Origin: Sphingomonas sp. S2-65
Lineage (GTDB): Bacteria; Pseudomonadota; Alphaproteobacteria; Sphingomonadales; Sphingomonadaceae
DNA length: 64,000 nucleotides
NCBI RefSeq assembly: GCF_021513175.1
Contig: NZ_CP090953.1
Span: forward strand, 3,468,501-3,532,500
Direction of reading: 5' to 3'
The position numbers and the translations under genes are program-made. Shown piece by piece: positions 8,449 to 16,616 of this stretch. The notes beneath the pieces are model-generated. The model was not told the origin of the DNA, did no database searches, and saw nothing but the letters and a program-made list of their open reading frames with translations. Position 1 is the first letter of the stretch. Every line of letters starts with the position of its first letter.

Positions 8449-10074
8449 ATGCGGCAGACGACGCTGTCGGTGGCGCTCGAGGTTAAGCCCGAGAGTTACG
8501 ACCATCTATCGAGCCTGCTGGACCAGTTGCGGGACAAGCGCAGCACCGATCCGGTGGGCGGGGTGGGGCCGTTCGCCGACTTCCTGACGCGGGTGCCGGC
8601 GCTCCATTTCCTGTCGCTGAGCGTGTTTCCGGGCTTCGACTATGACCCGCTGTTCGTGATCGAAGCCAATTTCGACGGCGAGCGCGGGCCGTTCTGGAGC
8701 CAGTTGGAAGCGGCGATCGGCGAGGACCTGCGTGTCATGCTGCGCTGCTGCAAGCAGCCGCTGACCGGGGCGGGCGCGCTGTTCAAGGCGATCACCGATC
8801 CCGGGTCGCGCGCGCCGATCGCGCCCTATCTGGAAGCGCGGACGTTGACGCCCAGCGTGTACCACCATGGCAATCGCGGCATGCCGCGCGACCGCATCCT
8901 GCGCGAGGCGGCGCTGTTCGGCGCGACGCGCGTGGAACTGGCCGGCACCCCGGGCGCGGGGCCGAACCCGTACCGGCGGATGACCCCGGCGCAGATACAC
9001 CAGCGGCTGCGGTCCGCGCTGCTGCCCGGTTTCGGCTGGCTGGCCGACAAGGCGCCGCCGCGGATCACCACCGCCGAGAATGTCGGCGACTGGGCGCGGA
9101 TGACCGGTTTCGTGCTGGCAACCGTATTCGCGCTGTCGCTGCCGGGGCTGATCCTGGTGCTGGAGATGCCGTGGCCGCGCTACCTGATCCTGATGGCGGT
9201 GCTGTTCGCCGGGTTCGCGGCGGCACTGAAGCGCATCGGCGTGGCGCTGCCGGGCACCGCGACGCCGACCCGGTTCAGCTTCCTGAGGCTGTTCTTCAAG
9301 CAATTGTTGCCGCTGGGCCTGTTCCTGCTTGCCTACCTGATCGTGGTGGGCGCGGCGGGCACGCCGCTGTCGATCCTGCTGACCGGCAGGGAACCGGGCG
9401 CCGCGTGGCGCGGCATGCTGGAATGGCTGGGCTGGGGGCTGGTGAGCCTGCCGGTGACGGTCGCGGCGGTCGTGTTCTGGCTACGGGTGCTGGAGCGCGG
9501 CGATTCGTCGCAGGACGCGCCGCCGGTCGACCCCAAGATGCTGCGCGAGATGGCGCGGCGCGAGGACTGGATCCCGCAGAACCACATGGGATCGATCGTG
9601 CTGATCAAGCCCGGCATCCTGCGCGCGATCCTGATCCGCGTGGGGCATCTGGGATTGGGCCTGCTGCTGCGGATCATCGCGCGGAACGGCTATCTGGGAT
9701 CGATGCGCACCATCCATTTCGCGCATTGGGCACGCGTGAACAACGGCAGCCGGCTGATGTTCTTTTCCAACTTCGACCAGACCTGGGAAAGCTATCTGGA
9801 TGACTTCATCGAGAAGGCGCATGCCGGGCTGACGCTGGCGTGGTGCTGCGGCGTGGGGTTTCCGCCGACTCGCTTCCTGGTCAAGGACGGGGCGAGCCAT
9901 GGCAGCCAGTTCAAGCAATGGGCGCGGCATTCGATGACGGTCAGCCGCTTCTGGTATTCGGCGTATAAGGACCTGACCGCCGACCAGATCGAACGCAATT
10001 ACCGGATCGCTTTGGGGCTCCGGAAACCCACCCTCACCGACAAGGAGGCCGCGCTGTGGATCGAGGACCTGTGA
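8449..10074 (+). CDS. Uncharacterised membrane protein, first gene of a DyP/P450 operon
   Basis: This 541-residue protein has no function I can name. Residues 1-190 form a soluble domain with alternating strands and helices (ALHFLSLSVF, PLFVIEANFDGERGPFW) that recalls a ferredoxin-like or dimeric alpha-beta barrel fold. Four hydrophobic helices follow at about 219-238, 243-262, 285-306 and 325-347. The C-terminal soluble part holds a second strand-rich block with the words FFSNFDQTWESYLDDFI (about 438), GVGFPPTRF and WYSAY (about 501). I recall similar words in uncharacterised bacterial proteins next to peroxidases. The ATG at 8449 has AGGGGG upstream. It overlaps the peroxidase gene by 19 bases, and that gene's ribosome site lies inside it, so the proteins are probably made together. 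It may anchor the other two at the membrane. Confidence 0.75.
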   Translation: MRQTTLSVALEVKPESYDHLSSLLDQLRDKRSTDPVGGVGPFADFLTRVPALHFLSLSVFPGFDYDPLFVIEANFDGERGPFWSQLEAAIGEDLRVMLRCCKQPLTGAGALFKAITDPGSRAPIAPYLEARTLTPSVYHHGNRGMPRDRILREAALFGATRVELAGTPGAGPNPYRRMTPAQIHQRLRSALLPGFGWLADKAPPRITTAENVGDWARMTGFVLATVFALSLPGLILVLEMPWPRYLILMAVLFAGFAAALKRIGVALPGTATPTRFSFLRLFFKQLLPLGLFLLAYLIVVGAAGTPLSILLTGREPGAAWRGMLEWLGWGLVSLPVTVAAVVFWLRVLERGDSSQDAPPVDPKMLREMARREDWIPQNHMGSIVLIKPGILRAILIRVGHLGLGLLLRIIARNGYLGSMRTIHFAHWARVNNGSRLMFFSNFDQTWESYLDDFIEKAHAGLTLAWCCGVGFPPTRFLVKDGASHGSQFKQWARHSMTVSRFWYSAYKDLTADQIERNYRIALGLRKPTLTDKEAALWIEDL

Positions 10075-11690
10075 GCGTGGGGCCGGGCAGCGCGGGAGAT
10101 GGCGCGGGGGCCGGCGGGGGGCCGCCAAGCTGGAAGCTGGCGGCGCCGCACGACGCGATGACGCAGGGGCTGGTGGTGAGCGGCTTCGGAACGTTGCCGA
10201 CCGGGCGCGCGCTGTTCCTGGAGTTCGGCTGGGCGGGGGCGCCGCAGACGGGCGGCGGCGAATGGCTGAAGGCGCTGCAGGCGATCGCGCCGATCACCGA
10301 CGCCGACGGCAGGGATCCGCGATCGGCGGCGATCGGCTTTACCTGCCAAGGCCTGCGCAAGATGGGGCTGGGCGCCAACACGCTCGCCTCGTTCGACCGC
10401 GCCTTTCAGGAGGGCATGTTCCAGGAAGACCGGCTGCGGCGGCTGGGCGACCGGCGCGAAGGCGCATGGCTGGAGACGGTGATCCCCGGCGGGCCGAAAT
10501 GGGGCGGGAACACGCCGCTGGACGGCGCGGCCGCCGACGATGATGCACGGGCGTTCGCCGAAGACGGGACCGACGTGCCCGAGCAGCGGATCGCGACGCC
10601 GATCACCGTGCACGCGCTGTTGCTGTTGTACGAGGCCGACGAGGCGACGGCGGACGCCTGGTGCGCGTCGGTGAGCGCGGTGTTGGACCAGCATGGCGTG
10701 CGCGTGGTGCACCGCCTGCCGCTGGAATTGCGGCTCGACGCGCGCGGGATCGCGCGCGAGCATTTCGGTTTCGCCGACGGGGTGTCGCAGCCCCAGCCGT
10801 TCGAACCGGGCGTGGTGACGATCAGCGGGCAGGACGCGCCCAACGACTTCTGGAACGGCGTGCCGCTGGGCGAGGTCCTGATGGGCCACAGGAACGGGCA
10901 TAACGAAGTCGCGGCGGGGCCGGTGGTGCCCGATACGCCCCAGGGGCGCGCCGCCGGGCTGGCCGAGCATCCGCGCGGCGAGGGGTTCCTCGATCTGGGG
11001 TTGGACGGCAGCTACATGGTCGTGCGCGAGCTGAAGCAGGATGTCGCGGCGTTCTGGACGTCGATGCGCGACAACGCGGCGCGGATCGCCGAGGAAGATC
11101 CCGAGAAGAGCGCGCATATCGACCAGAACTGGATCGCGTCGCGCGTGGTGGGGCGCGATCTGGACGGCAATCTGTTGTGCCCGCAAGGCGCGCTGCCGCC
11201 GAACCAATATGACCAGCCGGACAATGCGTTCGGATTCTGGGACCGCGACCGGGTGGGGCAGGGGTGCCCGATGGGGAGCCATGTCCGGCGCGGGAACCCG
11301 CGCGACGGGCTGGCGCCGACCGTGGCCGACAAGCAGACGCTGCTCGACGCGTCCAAGAACCACCGCATCCTGCGCCGGGCGCGGAAATTCGGGCCGACGA
11401 TCGCCGATCCGATGCAGGACGACGGCGTCGACCGTGGATTGCTGTTCATCTGCCTCAACACCGACATCACCCGGCAATTCGAGTTCGTGCAGCAGACCTG
11501 GGTGCTCAATCCGAACTTCGCGACGCTGTATGACGAGACCGATCCGCTGATCGGGCCCAAGGGGCAGCTGACCATTCCGGAAACGCCGTTGCGGCGGATC
11601 GTCGAGGTCGAGACCTTCGTGCAGATGGCGGGGGGCGAGTATTTCTTCCTGCCGAGCATGCCGGCGCTGCGGTATCTGGAGGCGCTGTGA
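10056..11690 (+). CDS. DyP-type heme peroxidase
   Basis: This is a predicted dye-decolorizing-type peroxidase of 544 residues. The signature GFADG (residues 238-242, distal Asp241) is intact, as are the proximal heme His409 in SHVRRGNPRD and the distal Arg in HRILRRA (about 440). The protein is longer than typical DyPs because of inserts between residues 110 and 230. There is no Tat or Sec signal, so it should act in the cytosol or at the inner membrane. The start is GTG at 10056, with a very strong AAGGAGG at 10042-10048; the gene begins inside the upstream membrane protein gene. Its stop overlaps the P450 start (GTGA). The natural substrate is unknown; the partner P450 suggests a lipid or other hydrophobic hydroperoxide pathway rather than dyes. 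Confidence 0.9.
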   Translation: MDRGPVSVGPGSAGDGAGAGGGPPSWKLAAPHDAMTQGLVVSGFGTLPTGRALFLEFGWAGAPQTGGGEWLKALQAIAPITDADGRDPRSAAIGFTCQGLRKMGLGANTLASFDRAFQEGMFQEDRLRRLGDRREGAWLETVIPGGPKWGGNTPLDGAAADDDARAFAEDGTDVPEQRIATPITVHALLLLYEADEATADAWCASVSAVLDQHGVRVVHRLPLELRLDARGIAREHFGFADGVSQPQPFEPGVVTISGQDAPNDFWNGVPLGEVLMGHRNGHNEVAAGPVVPDTPQGRAAGLAEHPRGEGFLDLGLDGSYMVVRELKQDVAAFWTSMRDNAARIAEEDPEKSAHIDQNWIASRVVGRDLDGNLLCPQGALPPNQYDQPDNAFGFWDRDRVGQGCPMGSHVRRGNPRDGLAPTVADKQTLLDASKNHRILRRARKFGPTIADPMQDDGVDRGLLFICLNTDITRQFEFVQQTWVLNPNFATLYDETDPLIGPKGQLTIPETPLRRIVEVETFVQMAGGEYFFLPSMPALRYLEAL

Positions 11691-12928
11691 ACCCGCTCAC
11701 TTCGAACGATGTGCTGCGGCCCGGCCCCAAGGGGTTCAAGCGGTGGACGCAGCAGCTGTTCTTTGCCGGCATGCCCTATGTCTTCGCGTTCCTGCGGCGG
11801 TGGAAGCCGGTGGCGCGGGTGGGGAAGATGGTGCTGACCTCGCGCTATGACGATGTCCGCGAGGTGTTCCTGACCGATCCGGTGTTCGGAGTCACCTACG
11901 CGTCCAAGCTCGACGTGATCATGGGCGGCGAGCCGTTCTTCCTGGGTATGGGCGACACGCCGCGATACCGGCATGATGTGGCGGCGATGCGCAAGGTGGT
12001 GCGCGCGGGCGACCTGGGCATGCTGGCCGAGCAGGCGGAGCGGCGGGCGGGCGTGATCGTCGCGGGCTGTGGCGGGCGGATCGACGTGGTCGACGGCCTG
12101 GTCCGCCAAGTCACGTTCGACCTGTTCAGCGACTATCTGGGCGTGCCCTGGCCCGCAAGCGGCGACCTGCGCGTATGGGCGACGCGGCTGTTCGAGTTCC
12201 AGTTCGCCGATGGGGGCAACGACCCGGCGTTGCGCGCGGAGGTGGACGTGATCGCGCCGGCGCTGCGGGCGCATATCGACGCGCAGATCGCGCTGCGCAA
12301 AAGCGCGCCGGGCAAGGACGACGTGCTGTCGCGGTCGCTGGCGATGCAGGCGGCGGGGGAAAGCGGGTTCTGCGATGTCGAGATCCGCACCGCGCTGATG
12401 GGGATGATCGTCGGCGGGCCGCCGCAGCCGCCGATGGTGGTGCCCCAGGCGATGGAGCAATTGTTGCGCCGCCCCGAGGCGCTGGCCGGGGCGCGGGCCG
12501 CGGCGCTGGCCGACGACGATGCGCGGCTGCGCGGCTATGTGCTGGAGGCGATGCGGTTCGATCCGCTGGCGCCCGGGCTGCCGCGCACCGTGTTGCAGGA
12601 CGGCGTGATCGCGCGGGGAACCCCGCATGAGGCGAAGGTTACAGCGGGGGAGACCGTGCTCGCGGCGTTCGCGTCGGCGATGATGGACCCGCGGCGGGTG
12701 GCGGACCCCAGGCGGTTCGATCCGGCGCGGCCGGCGAGCGACTATATCCACTTCGGCTATGGGCTGCACCAATGCTTCGGGCTGCACATCAACCTGGCGA
12801 CGCTGCACCTGATGCTGAAGCCGTTGCTGCGCCAGCCGGGGCTGAAGCGGGCGCCGGGGAGCGCGGGCCAGCTGTCGAAGAACGGCGCCTTCGCCGAGCG
12901 GCTGGTGGTAGAGTTTGGCGGGGGCTGA
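11687..12928 (+). CDS. Cytochrome P450 with atypical I-helix
   Basis: This is a 413-residue P450. The heme-thiolate loop FGYGLHQCFG is canonical (Cys363), and the K-helix pair reads EAMR (about 287-290). The I-helix is unusual: where most P450s have A/G-G-x-D/E-T, this one reads VGGPPQPPMVV (about 242-252), with prolines replacing the acid-alcohol pair that delivers protons to activate oxygen. P450s lacking that pair are often peroxygenases, isomerases or dehydratases. The gene begins at GTG 11687 with GGAGG five bases upstream and overlaps the DyP stop by four bases. No ferredoxin or reductase gene lies in the operon, which also fits a redox-partner-independent enzyme. The substrate is unknown. 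Confidence 0.9.
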   Translation: MNPLTSNDVLRPGPKGFKRWTQQLFFAGMPYVFAFLRRWKPVARVGKMVLTSRYDDVREVFLTDPVFGVTYASKLDVIMGGEPFFLGMGDTPRYRHDVAAMRKVVRAGDLGMLAEQAERRAGVIVAGCGGRIDVVDGLVRQVTFDLFSDYLGVPWPASGDLRVWATRLFEFQFADGGNDPALRAEVDVIAPALRAHIDAQIALRKSAPGKDDVLSRSLAMQAAGESGFCDVEIRTALMGMIVGGPPQPPMVVPQAMEQLLRRPEALAGARAAALADDDARLRGYVLEAMRFDPLAPGLPRTVLQDGVIARGTPHEAKVTAGETVLAAFASAMMDPRRVADPRRFDPARPASDYIHFGYGLHQCFGLHINLATLHLMLKPLLRQPGLKRAPGSAGQLSKNGAFAERLVVEFGGG

Positions 12929-12937
12929 GGAGCCTAG

Positions 12938-13066
12938 ATCCTCCCCCCGGCGGGGGAGGGGGACCAGCGAAGCTGGTGGAGGGGTAGTCTCCGCGAGCTA
13001 TGTCCCCTGAGGAGAATACCCCTCCGTCACGCTGCGCGTGCCACCTCCCCCTCCGGGGGAGGATCT
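12938..13066. repeat. Composite palindromic repeat type A, copy 1
   Basis: This is a 129-bp element with outer arms ATCCTCCCCC and GGGGGAGGAT. Inside are two small hairpins, the first being ACCAGCGAAGCTGGT. It shares a run of about 36 identical bases with the copy at 52011, so both belong to one subfamily, marked by TAGTCTCCGC and AATACCCCTCC. It begins ten bases after the P450 stop. Confidence 0.85.
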
Positions 13067-13275
13067 TGAAGCCGGCGGGCGCAAGTTTCGACGCAAGGCG
13101 GCGTCCTGCCGTCTCGGCACCCTGGCAGCTGAGCTCCGGCCTTCGCCGGGGTGAAGGCGGGGGGAGGCGAATGGTCGCTGTTGGAGCGGTATCCGACGGG
13201 CCAGCCTATGAAGCTTGGGTCTACCCTCCCTTCGGAGGATATTTCGAAAGGCGGTGCGCGGCTCCGGGGGGTTAC

Positions 13276-13287
13276 GGTAGCGCAACC
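13276..13287. promoter_or_regulatory. Possible LacI-type operator before fructokinase
   Basis: GGTAGCGCAACC is a near palindrome around a central CG, one base per half from GGTAGCGCTACC. It lies 37 bases before the fructokinase start. LacI-family regulators of sugar genes in related bacteria bind such sites, but no regulator gene is adjacent. The rest of 13067-13324 shows nothing else I can name. Confidence 0.3.
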
Positions 13288-13324
13288 AGTGGCGTTTGGC
13301 GGAAGCTTGGGCTAGCCGGGCGCC

Positions 13325-14221
13325 ATGACCTCGACCGCACCACTGATCGCCGGCCTGGAACTGGGTGGCACCAAATGCATCGCGCTTCTGGCCACCGGGC
13401 CGGACGACGTGCGCGAAACCCAGACGATCCCGACGGGCTCGGACCCCGATGCGACGCTCGCCGCGATCGAGCGGGTGCTCGACGGGTGGGGATTCGATGC
13501 GATCGGCATCGGCAGCTTCGGGCCGGTGCAGCTCGATCCCGCCGCGCCCGACTTCGGATCGATCACCGCGACGACCAAGCCGGGCTGGACCGGCACCGAC
13601 CTGGTGCAGCGGCTGCGCGCGCGTTATTCGAAGCCGCTGGCGATCCAGACCGACGTCAACGGCGCGGCGATCGCCGAGGCGCGCTGGGGCGCGTCGCGCG
13701 GGCTGCACAGCCATGCCTATATCACGATCGGCACCGGCGTGGGCGTGGGGCTGGTGGTCGACGGCAAGCCGGTGCAGGGCGTTACCCATGCCGAGGCCGG
13801 GCACATGCGGGTGCCGCGTGCGCCGGGCGATATTTTTCCGGGCTGGTGCCGCTTTCATGGCGACTGCGTCGAGGGGCTGATCTCCGGCCCGGCGCTGGCC
13901 GAGCGGTTCGGCTGCCCGGGGCAGGAGCTGCCGCAGGACGGGCCGCAATGGGACCTGTTCGTGCACGACCTTACCGGCCTGCTGCACAATCTGGTGATGG
14001 GCTTCGCGCCCGAGCGGATTGCGATCGGCGGCGGCGTGATCGCGGCGCGCGAGCATCTGTTCGGCCGGCTGCGGACGCGGCTGGCGGAGAGTTTGGGCGG
14101 CTATGGCTCGATCGCGAGCTATGCCGGCGAGCTGGACCGACGGCTGGGCGCGCCGGGGCTGGGGACGATGGCCGGGCCGCTGGGCGCGGTGGCGATGGGG
14201 CTGGAGGCATTGGGGGGCTGA
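13325..14221 (+). CDS. ROK family fructokinase
   Basis: This is a 298-residue sugar kinase of the ROK family, expected to phosphorylate fructose with ATP. The N-terminal phosphate loop is LELGGTKC, the sugar-binding/catalytic motif is TDVNGAA (Asp near residue 115), and the second nucleotide motif is IGTGVGVG. The zinc site is of the fructokinase subtype: a His in AEAGHMRV followed by CRFHGDC, rather than the CxCGxxGC form of glucokinases. That is the main reason for the fructokinase call. A possible LacI-type operator lies upstream. Sucrose-use genes are not adjacent, so the physiological sugar source is not shown. Confidence 0.88.
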   Translation: MTSTAPLIAGLELGGTKCIALLATGPDDVRETQTIPTGSDPDATLAAIERVLDGWGFDAIGIGSFGPVQLDPAAPDFGSITATTKPGWTGTDLVQRLRARYSKPLAIQTDVNGAAIAEARWGASRGLHSHAYITIGTGVGVGLVVDGKPVQGVTHAEAGHMRVPRAPGDIFPGWCRFHGDCVEGLISGPALAERFGCPGQELPQDGPQWDLFVHDLTGLLHNLVMGFAPERIAIGGGVIAAREHLFGRLRTRLAESLGGYGSIASYAGELDRRLGAPGLGTMAGPLGAVAMGLEALGG

Positions 14222-14319
14222 TAGCGGCCACGCCTTTGTCTTGCAGTTTCATGACAATAGTGGTCGCTTGTTCAGTATAGATGGCGATGATAGTAAGAAC
14301 GTGCCTGTAGGGAGGTATT

Positions 14320-14751
14320 ATGTTCTTGCGATTTGTTGCTGCCGTGACTTTGCTGGTTTCCCCGCTTGCCGCCCATTCCAATGACAAGGTGTATTCTGCC
14401 GCCGAAGCGGTCGCGCTCGCCGACGCAAGCAAGCGCGGCAAGCAAGGCGTCTTCGAGATGGACGTCAAGGGCACCGGCCGAATCGGCAGCGTCGTGTTTC
14501 TGAACTCCGAAGCGGACTATCGTTCGCCGGACGCCTTGACGTTCCGCATTGCTCCCAATGTTCGGAAGGCGCTGGAACGGCGCTATGGAGCCTCCCCGGA
14601 AACCTATTTGCGGGGCAAGCATGTGGTGGTGAAGGGTACCGTCGCGCGCCAGATGATCGTCAACACAAAGAACGGCCGGGTCGTCGACTTCAACCGCTGG
14701 CAGCACACCGTGAAGATCCTGTTGGAAAGCCAGATCGTCAGCGTACGCTGA
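14320..14751 (+). CDS. Small exported protein of unknown function
   Basis: This is a 143-residue protein with a clear signal peptide (MFLRFVAAVTLLVSPLAAHS). The mature part begins YSAAEAVALADASKRGKQGVF and continues with alternating strands (SVVFLNSEADYRSPDALTF, KHVVVKGTV, HTVKILLESQIVSV), a pattern that could be an OB-like beta barrel. The start is the ATG at 14320, with GGGAGG four bases upstream. It stands alone, between fructokinase and a convergent glycosylase gene. I do not recognise the family. Confidence 0.75.
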   Translation: MFLRFVAAVTLLVSPLAAHSNDKVYSAAEAVALADASKRGKQGVFEMDVKGTGRIGSVVFLNSEADYRSPDALTFRIAPNVRKALERRYGASPETYLRGKHVVVKGTVARQMIVNTKNGRVVDFNRWQHTVKILLESQIVSVR

Positions 14752-14756
14752 TTGCG

Positions 14757-15380
14757 TCAGATCACGTCCATGTCGGTCTTGTAATGGTGCCAGGCGAAGA
14801 TCGCCGCGGCGCCGCGGTGGGGGCGCCAGGGTTCGGCCCAGCTGCGCAGGAGCTTTTCGGACGGGCGTTCTGGGTGGCCGAGGATGCGGGCGATCTCGAT
14901 CTGGACGGCCAGGTCGCCGGCGGGCCAGACGTCGGGGCGGCCCTCGGCGAAGAGCAAGTAGATTTCGGCGGACCAGCGGCCGATGCCCTTGATGCGGGTG
15001 AGCGCGGCGATGGCTTCCTCGTCGTCGGCGGGCAGGTTGTGAAGGTCCAGGCGGCCGGTGGCGACTTCCTCGGCCAGGCTGCGGGCGTAGCTGGCTTTCT
15101 GGCGTGACAGGCCTACCGCGCGCAGGGTTTCGTCCGAGGCTCGGGCGACGGTGGCGGGATCGGCCGGGTCGCCCAGCGCGGCGGACAGCTTGTTCCAGAT
15201 CGAGGCCGCGGCGGCGACGCTGACCTGTTGGCCGACGATGGTGCGCAGCAGCGTTTCGTAGCCGGGATCGCGCAGGCGCGGGGCGGGGTAGCCGGCGCGC
15301 TTCAGGGCGGCGGCAAAGCCGGGCTCGAGCTGCGCCAATGCATCGATCGATGCCTTCAACTGTTCGGCACCTAAGCCCAT
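14757..15380 (-). CDS. AlkA-like DNA-3-methyladenine glycosylase II
   Basis: This is a 207-residue HhH-GPD superfamily glycosylase that removes alkylated purines from DNA. The helix-hairpin-helix [13 protein letters not shown] (about residues 127-139) is followed by the Gly/Pro-Asp loop WPAGDLAVQ, whose Asp is the catalytic residue. There is no Cys cluster, so this is not an iron-sulfur EndoIII or MutY. The protein is shorter than E. coli AlkA and lacks its N-terminal domain, as is usual for the short bacterial type. The ATG at 15380 is chosen because the longer frame runs back through the divergent ferredoxin gene. Base excision repair is the expected role. Confidence 0.88.
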   Translation of the reverse strand: MGLGAEQLKASIDALAQLEPGFAAALKRAGYPAPRLRDPGYETLLRTIVGQQVSVAAAASIWNKLSAALGDPADPATVARASDETLRAVGLSRQKASYARSLAEEVATGRLDLHNLPADDEEAIAALTRIKGIGRWSAEIYLLFAEGRPDVWPAGDLAVQIEIARILGHPERPSEKLLRSWAEPWRPHRGAAAIFAWHHYKTDMDVI

Positions 15381-15443
15381 CGCGTCGATCCTTGCAGAGC
15401 GCCAAGTTGCGCGGCATGGACGCCGCCGACAAAGGAGATTGCC

Positions 15444-15761
15444 ATGCCGAAGCTTACCGTCGTGACCAGGAATGGGGAAGAACGTACGGTCACGGGCGAT
15501 GCGGGCCTCAGCGTGATGGAAGTGATCCGCGACAACGGCTTCGACGAGCTGCTGGCGATTTGCGGCGGCTGCTGCAGCTGCGCCACCTGCCACGTCCATG
15601 TCGACCCGGAATTTGCGGCCAAACTCCCGCCGATCAGCGAAGACGAGAACGACCTGCTCGACAGCGCGCTGACGCGGGACGAAACTTCGCGGCTGTCGTG
15701 CCAGATCCCGTTCGGCGACGCGCTGGACGGGCTGCGCGTGCGGATCGCCGAAGAGGATTGA
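15444..15761 (+). CDS. Adrenodoxin-type [2Fe-2S] ferredoxin
   Basis: This is a 105-residue electron carrier. The cluster loop reads [10 protein letters not shown], with the fourth Cys in RLSCQIPF, giving the C-x5-C-x2-C-x(n)-C spacing of the adrenodoxin/putidaredoxin type. Such ferredoxins feed electrons to class I P450s or to iron-sulfur cluster assembly. The start has AAAGGAG upstream. It is monocistronic, divergent from alkA. It lies 2.5 kb from the P450 gene, too far to imply a partnership, especially as that P450 may not need one. Confidence 0.92.
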   Translation: MPKLTVVTRNGEERTVTGDAGLSVMEVIRDNGFDELLAICGGCCSCATCHVHVDPEFAAKLPPISEDENDLLDSALTRDETSRLSCQIPFGDALDGLRVRIAEED

Positions 15762-15777
15762 GGGGGGGGCACGGCGC

Positions 15778-15855
15778 TCCCCGGCCCTGAGCCGGGGTGA
15801 CGCTACCTCGAAGCTGAAGAAGAAGCGGGATCCCGGCTCAAGGCCGGGGTGACGA
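15778..15855. repeat. Inverted repeat type B, copy 1
   Basis: Arms CCCCGGCC-TGAGCCGGGGTGAC and GGGATCCCGGCTCAAGGCCGGGGTGAC face each other around a short AAGAAGAAG-containing spacer. It lies between the convergent ferredoxin and methyltransferase genes. Related copies are at 20707 and 57224. Confidence 0.8.
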
Positions 15856-15866
15856 GGTGCTTCGAC

Positions 15867-16616
15867 CTAACCGCGGACGGTCACCGCGTAGAGCGCGACT
15901 GCGGCGGCGTTGGAGACGTTCAGGCTTTCGACCTTGGACGAGATCGGCAGCTTGGCGAGCTGATCGCAATGCTGTTCGGTGTTCTGGCGCATGCCTTCGC
16001 CTTCCGCGCCGAGGACGAGCGCGACCTTGGCGGCGTCGCCGATCACTTGCGCCAGCGTGCCTTCGGCATGGCCGGTCAGGCCGATGCGCCAGAAGCCGGC
16101 CTCGCCGATCTCGTCGAGCGCGCGGGCTAGGTTGACGACGCGCACCCACGGCACGGTTTCCAGCGTGCCGGAGGCCGAGCGGGCGAGCGAGCCCGATTCG
16201 GGCGGGGCGTGGCGGTCCTGGGTGATGATGCCGAGCGCGTCGAACGCCGCTGCCGAGCGCAGGATCGCGCCGACATTGTGCGGATCGGTGACCTGGTCGA
16301 GGATGATCAGCGGACGATTGTCGCCCTTGCCCTGTTCGAGCAGGTCGCCGAGCCAGATTTCCTCGAGCGGGTCGACTTCGGCGACGATGCCCTGGTGCGG
16401 CGCGTCGTTCGGCACCAGCCGGCCGAGATCGGCGGCCTCGGCGAAGGTCACCTGGATCTCGGGGGGAATGACGATGCCGGCCAGCACCTCATGCGTGCCC
16501 CAGATCTTGCGGATCTTGCGTTCGGGGTTGTCCAGCGCGGCGAGCACTGCGTGGCGGCCGTAGAAACGGGGCCGCGACGCGGGTGCCTTGCTGGGTCGGT
16601 GTCCTTTGCGTGCCAT
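15867..16616 (-). CDS. rlmB: TrmH/SpoU family RNA 2'-O-methyltransferase, RlmB-like
   Basis: This is a 249-residue SPOUT methyltransferase expected to methylate the ribose of a guanosine in 23S rRNA (G2251 in E. coli numbering). The N-terminal domain is the L30e-like substrate domain beginning with FYGRHAVLAAL. The catalytic domain carries the three SPOUT motifs: NVGAILRSA (about 113), VLGAEGEGMR (about 205) and LNVSNAAAVALY near the C-terminus, which form the trefoil-knot S-adenosylmethionine site. The start overlaps the M28 peptidase stop by one base (TGATG). RlmB is the best subfamily fit because of the RHAVLAAL start, but a related tRNA methylase cannot be excluded. Confidence 0.87.
   Translation of the reverse strand: MARKGHRPSKAPASRPRFYGRHAVLAALDNPERKIRKIWGTHEVLAGIVIPPEIQVTFAEAADLGRLVPNDAPHQGIVAEVDPLEEIWLGDLLEQGKGDNRPLIILDQVTDPHNVGAILRSAAAFDALGIITQDRHAPPESGSLARSASGTLETVPWVRVVNLARALDEIGEAGFWRIGLTGHAEGTLAQVIGDAAKVALVLGAEGEGMRQNTEQHCDQLAKLPISSKVESLNVSNAAAVALYAVTVRG

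Noticed and set aside
12938..13066. CRISPR array or integron attC site for the palindromic repeats
   Set aside because: Copies are dispersed singly, with no regular spacers, no cas genes and no integrase.
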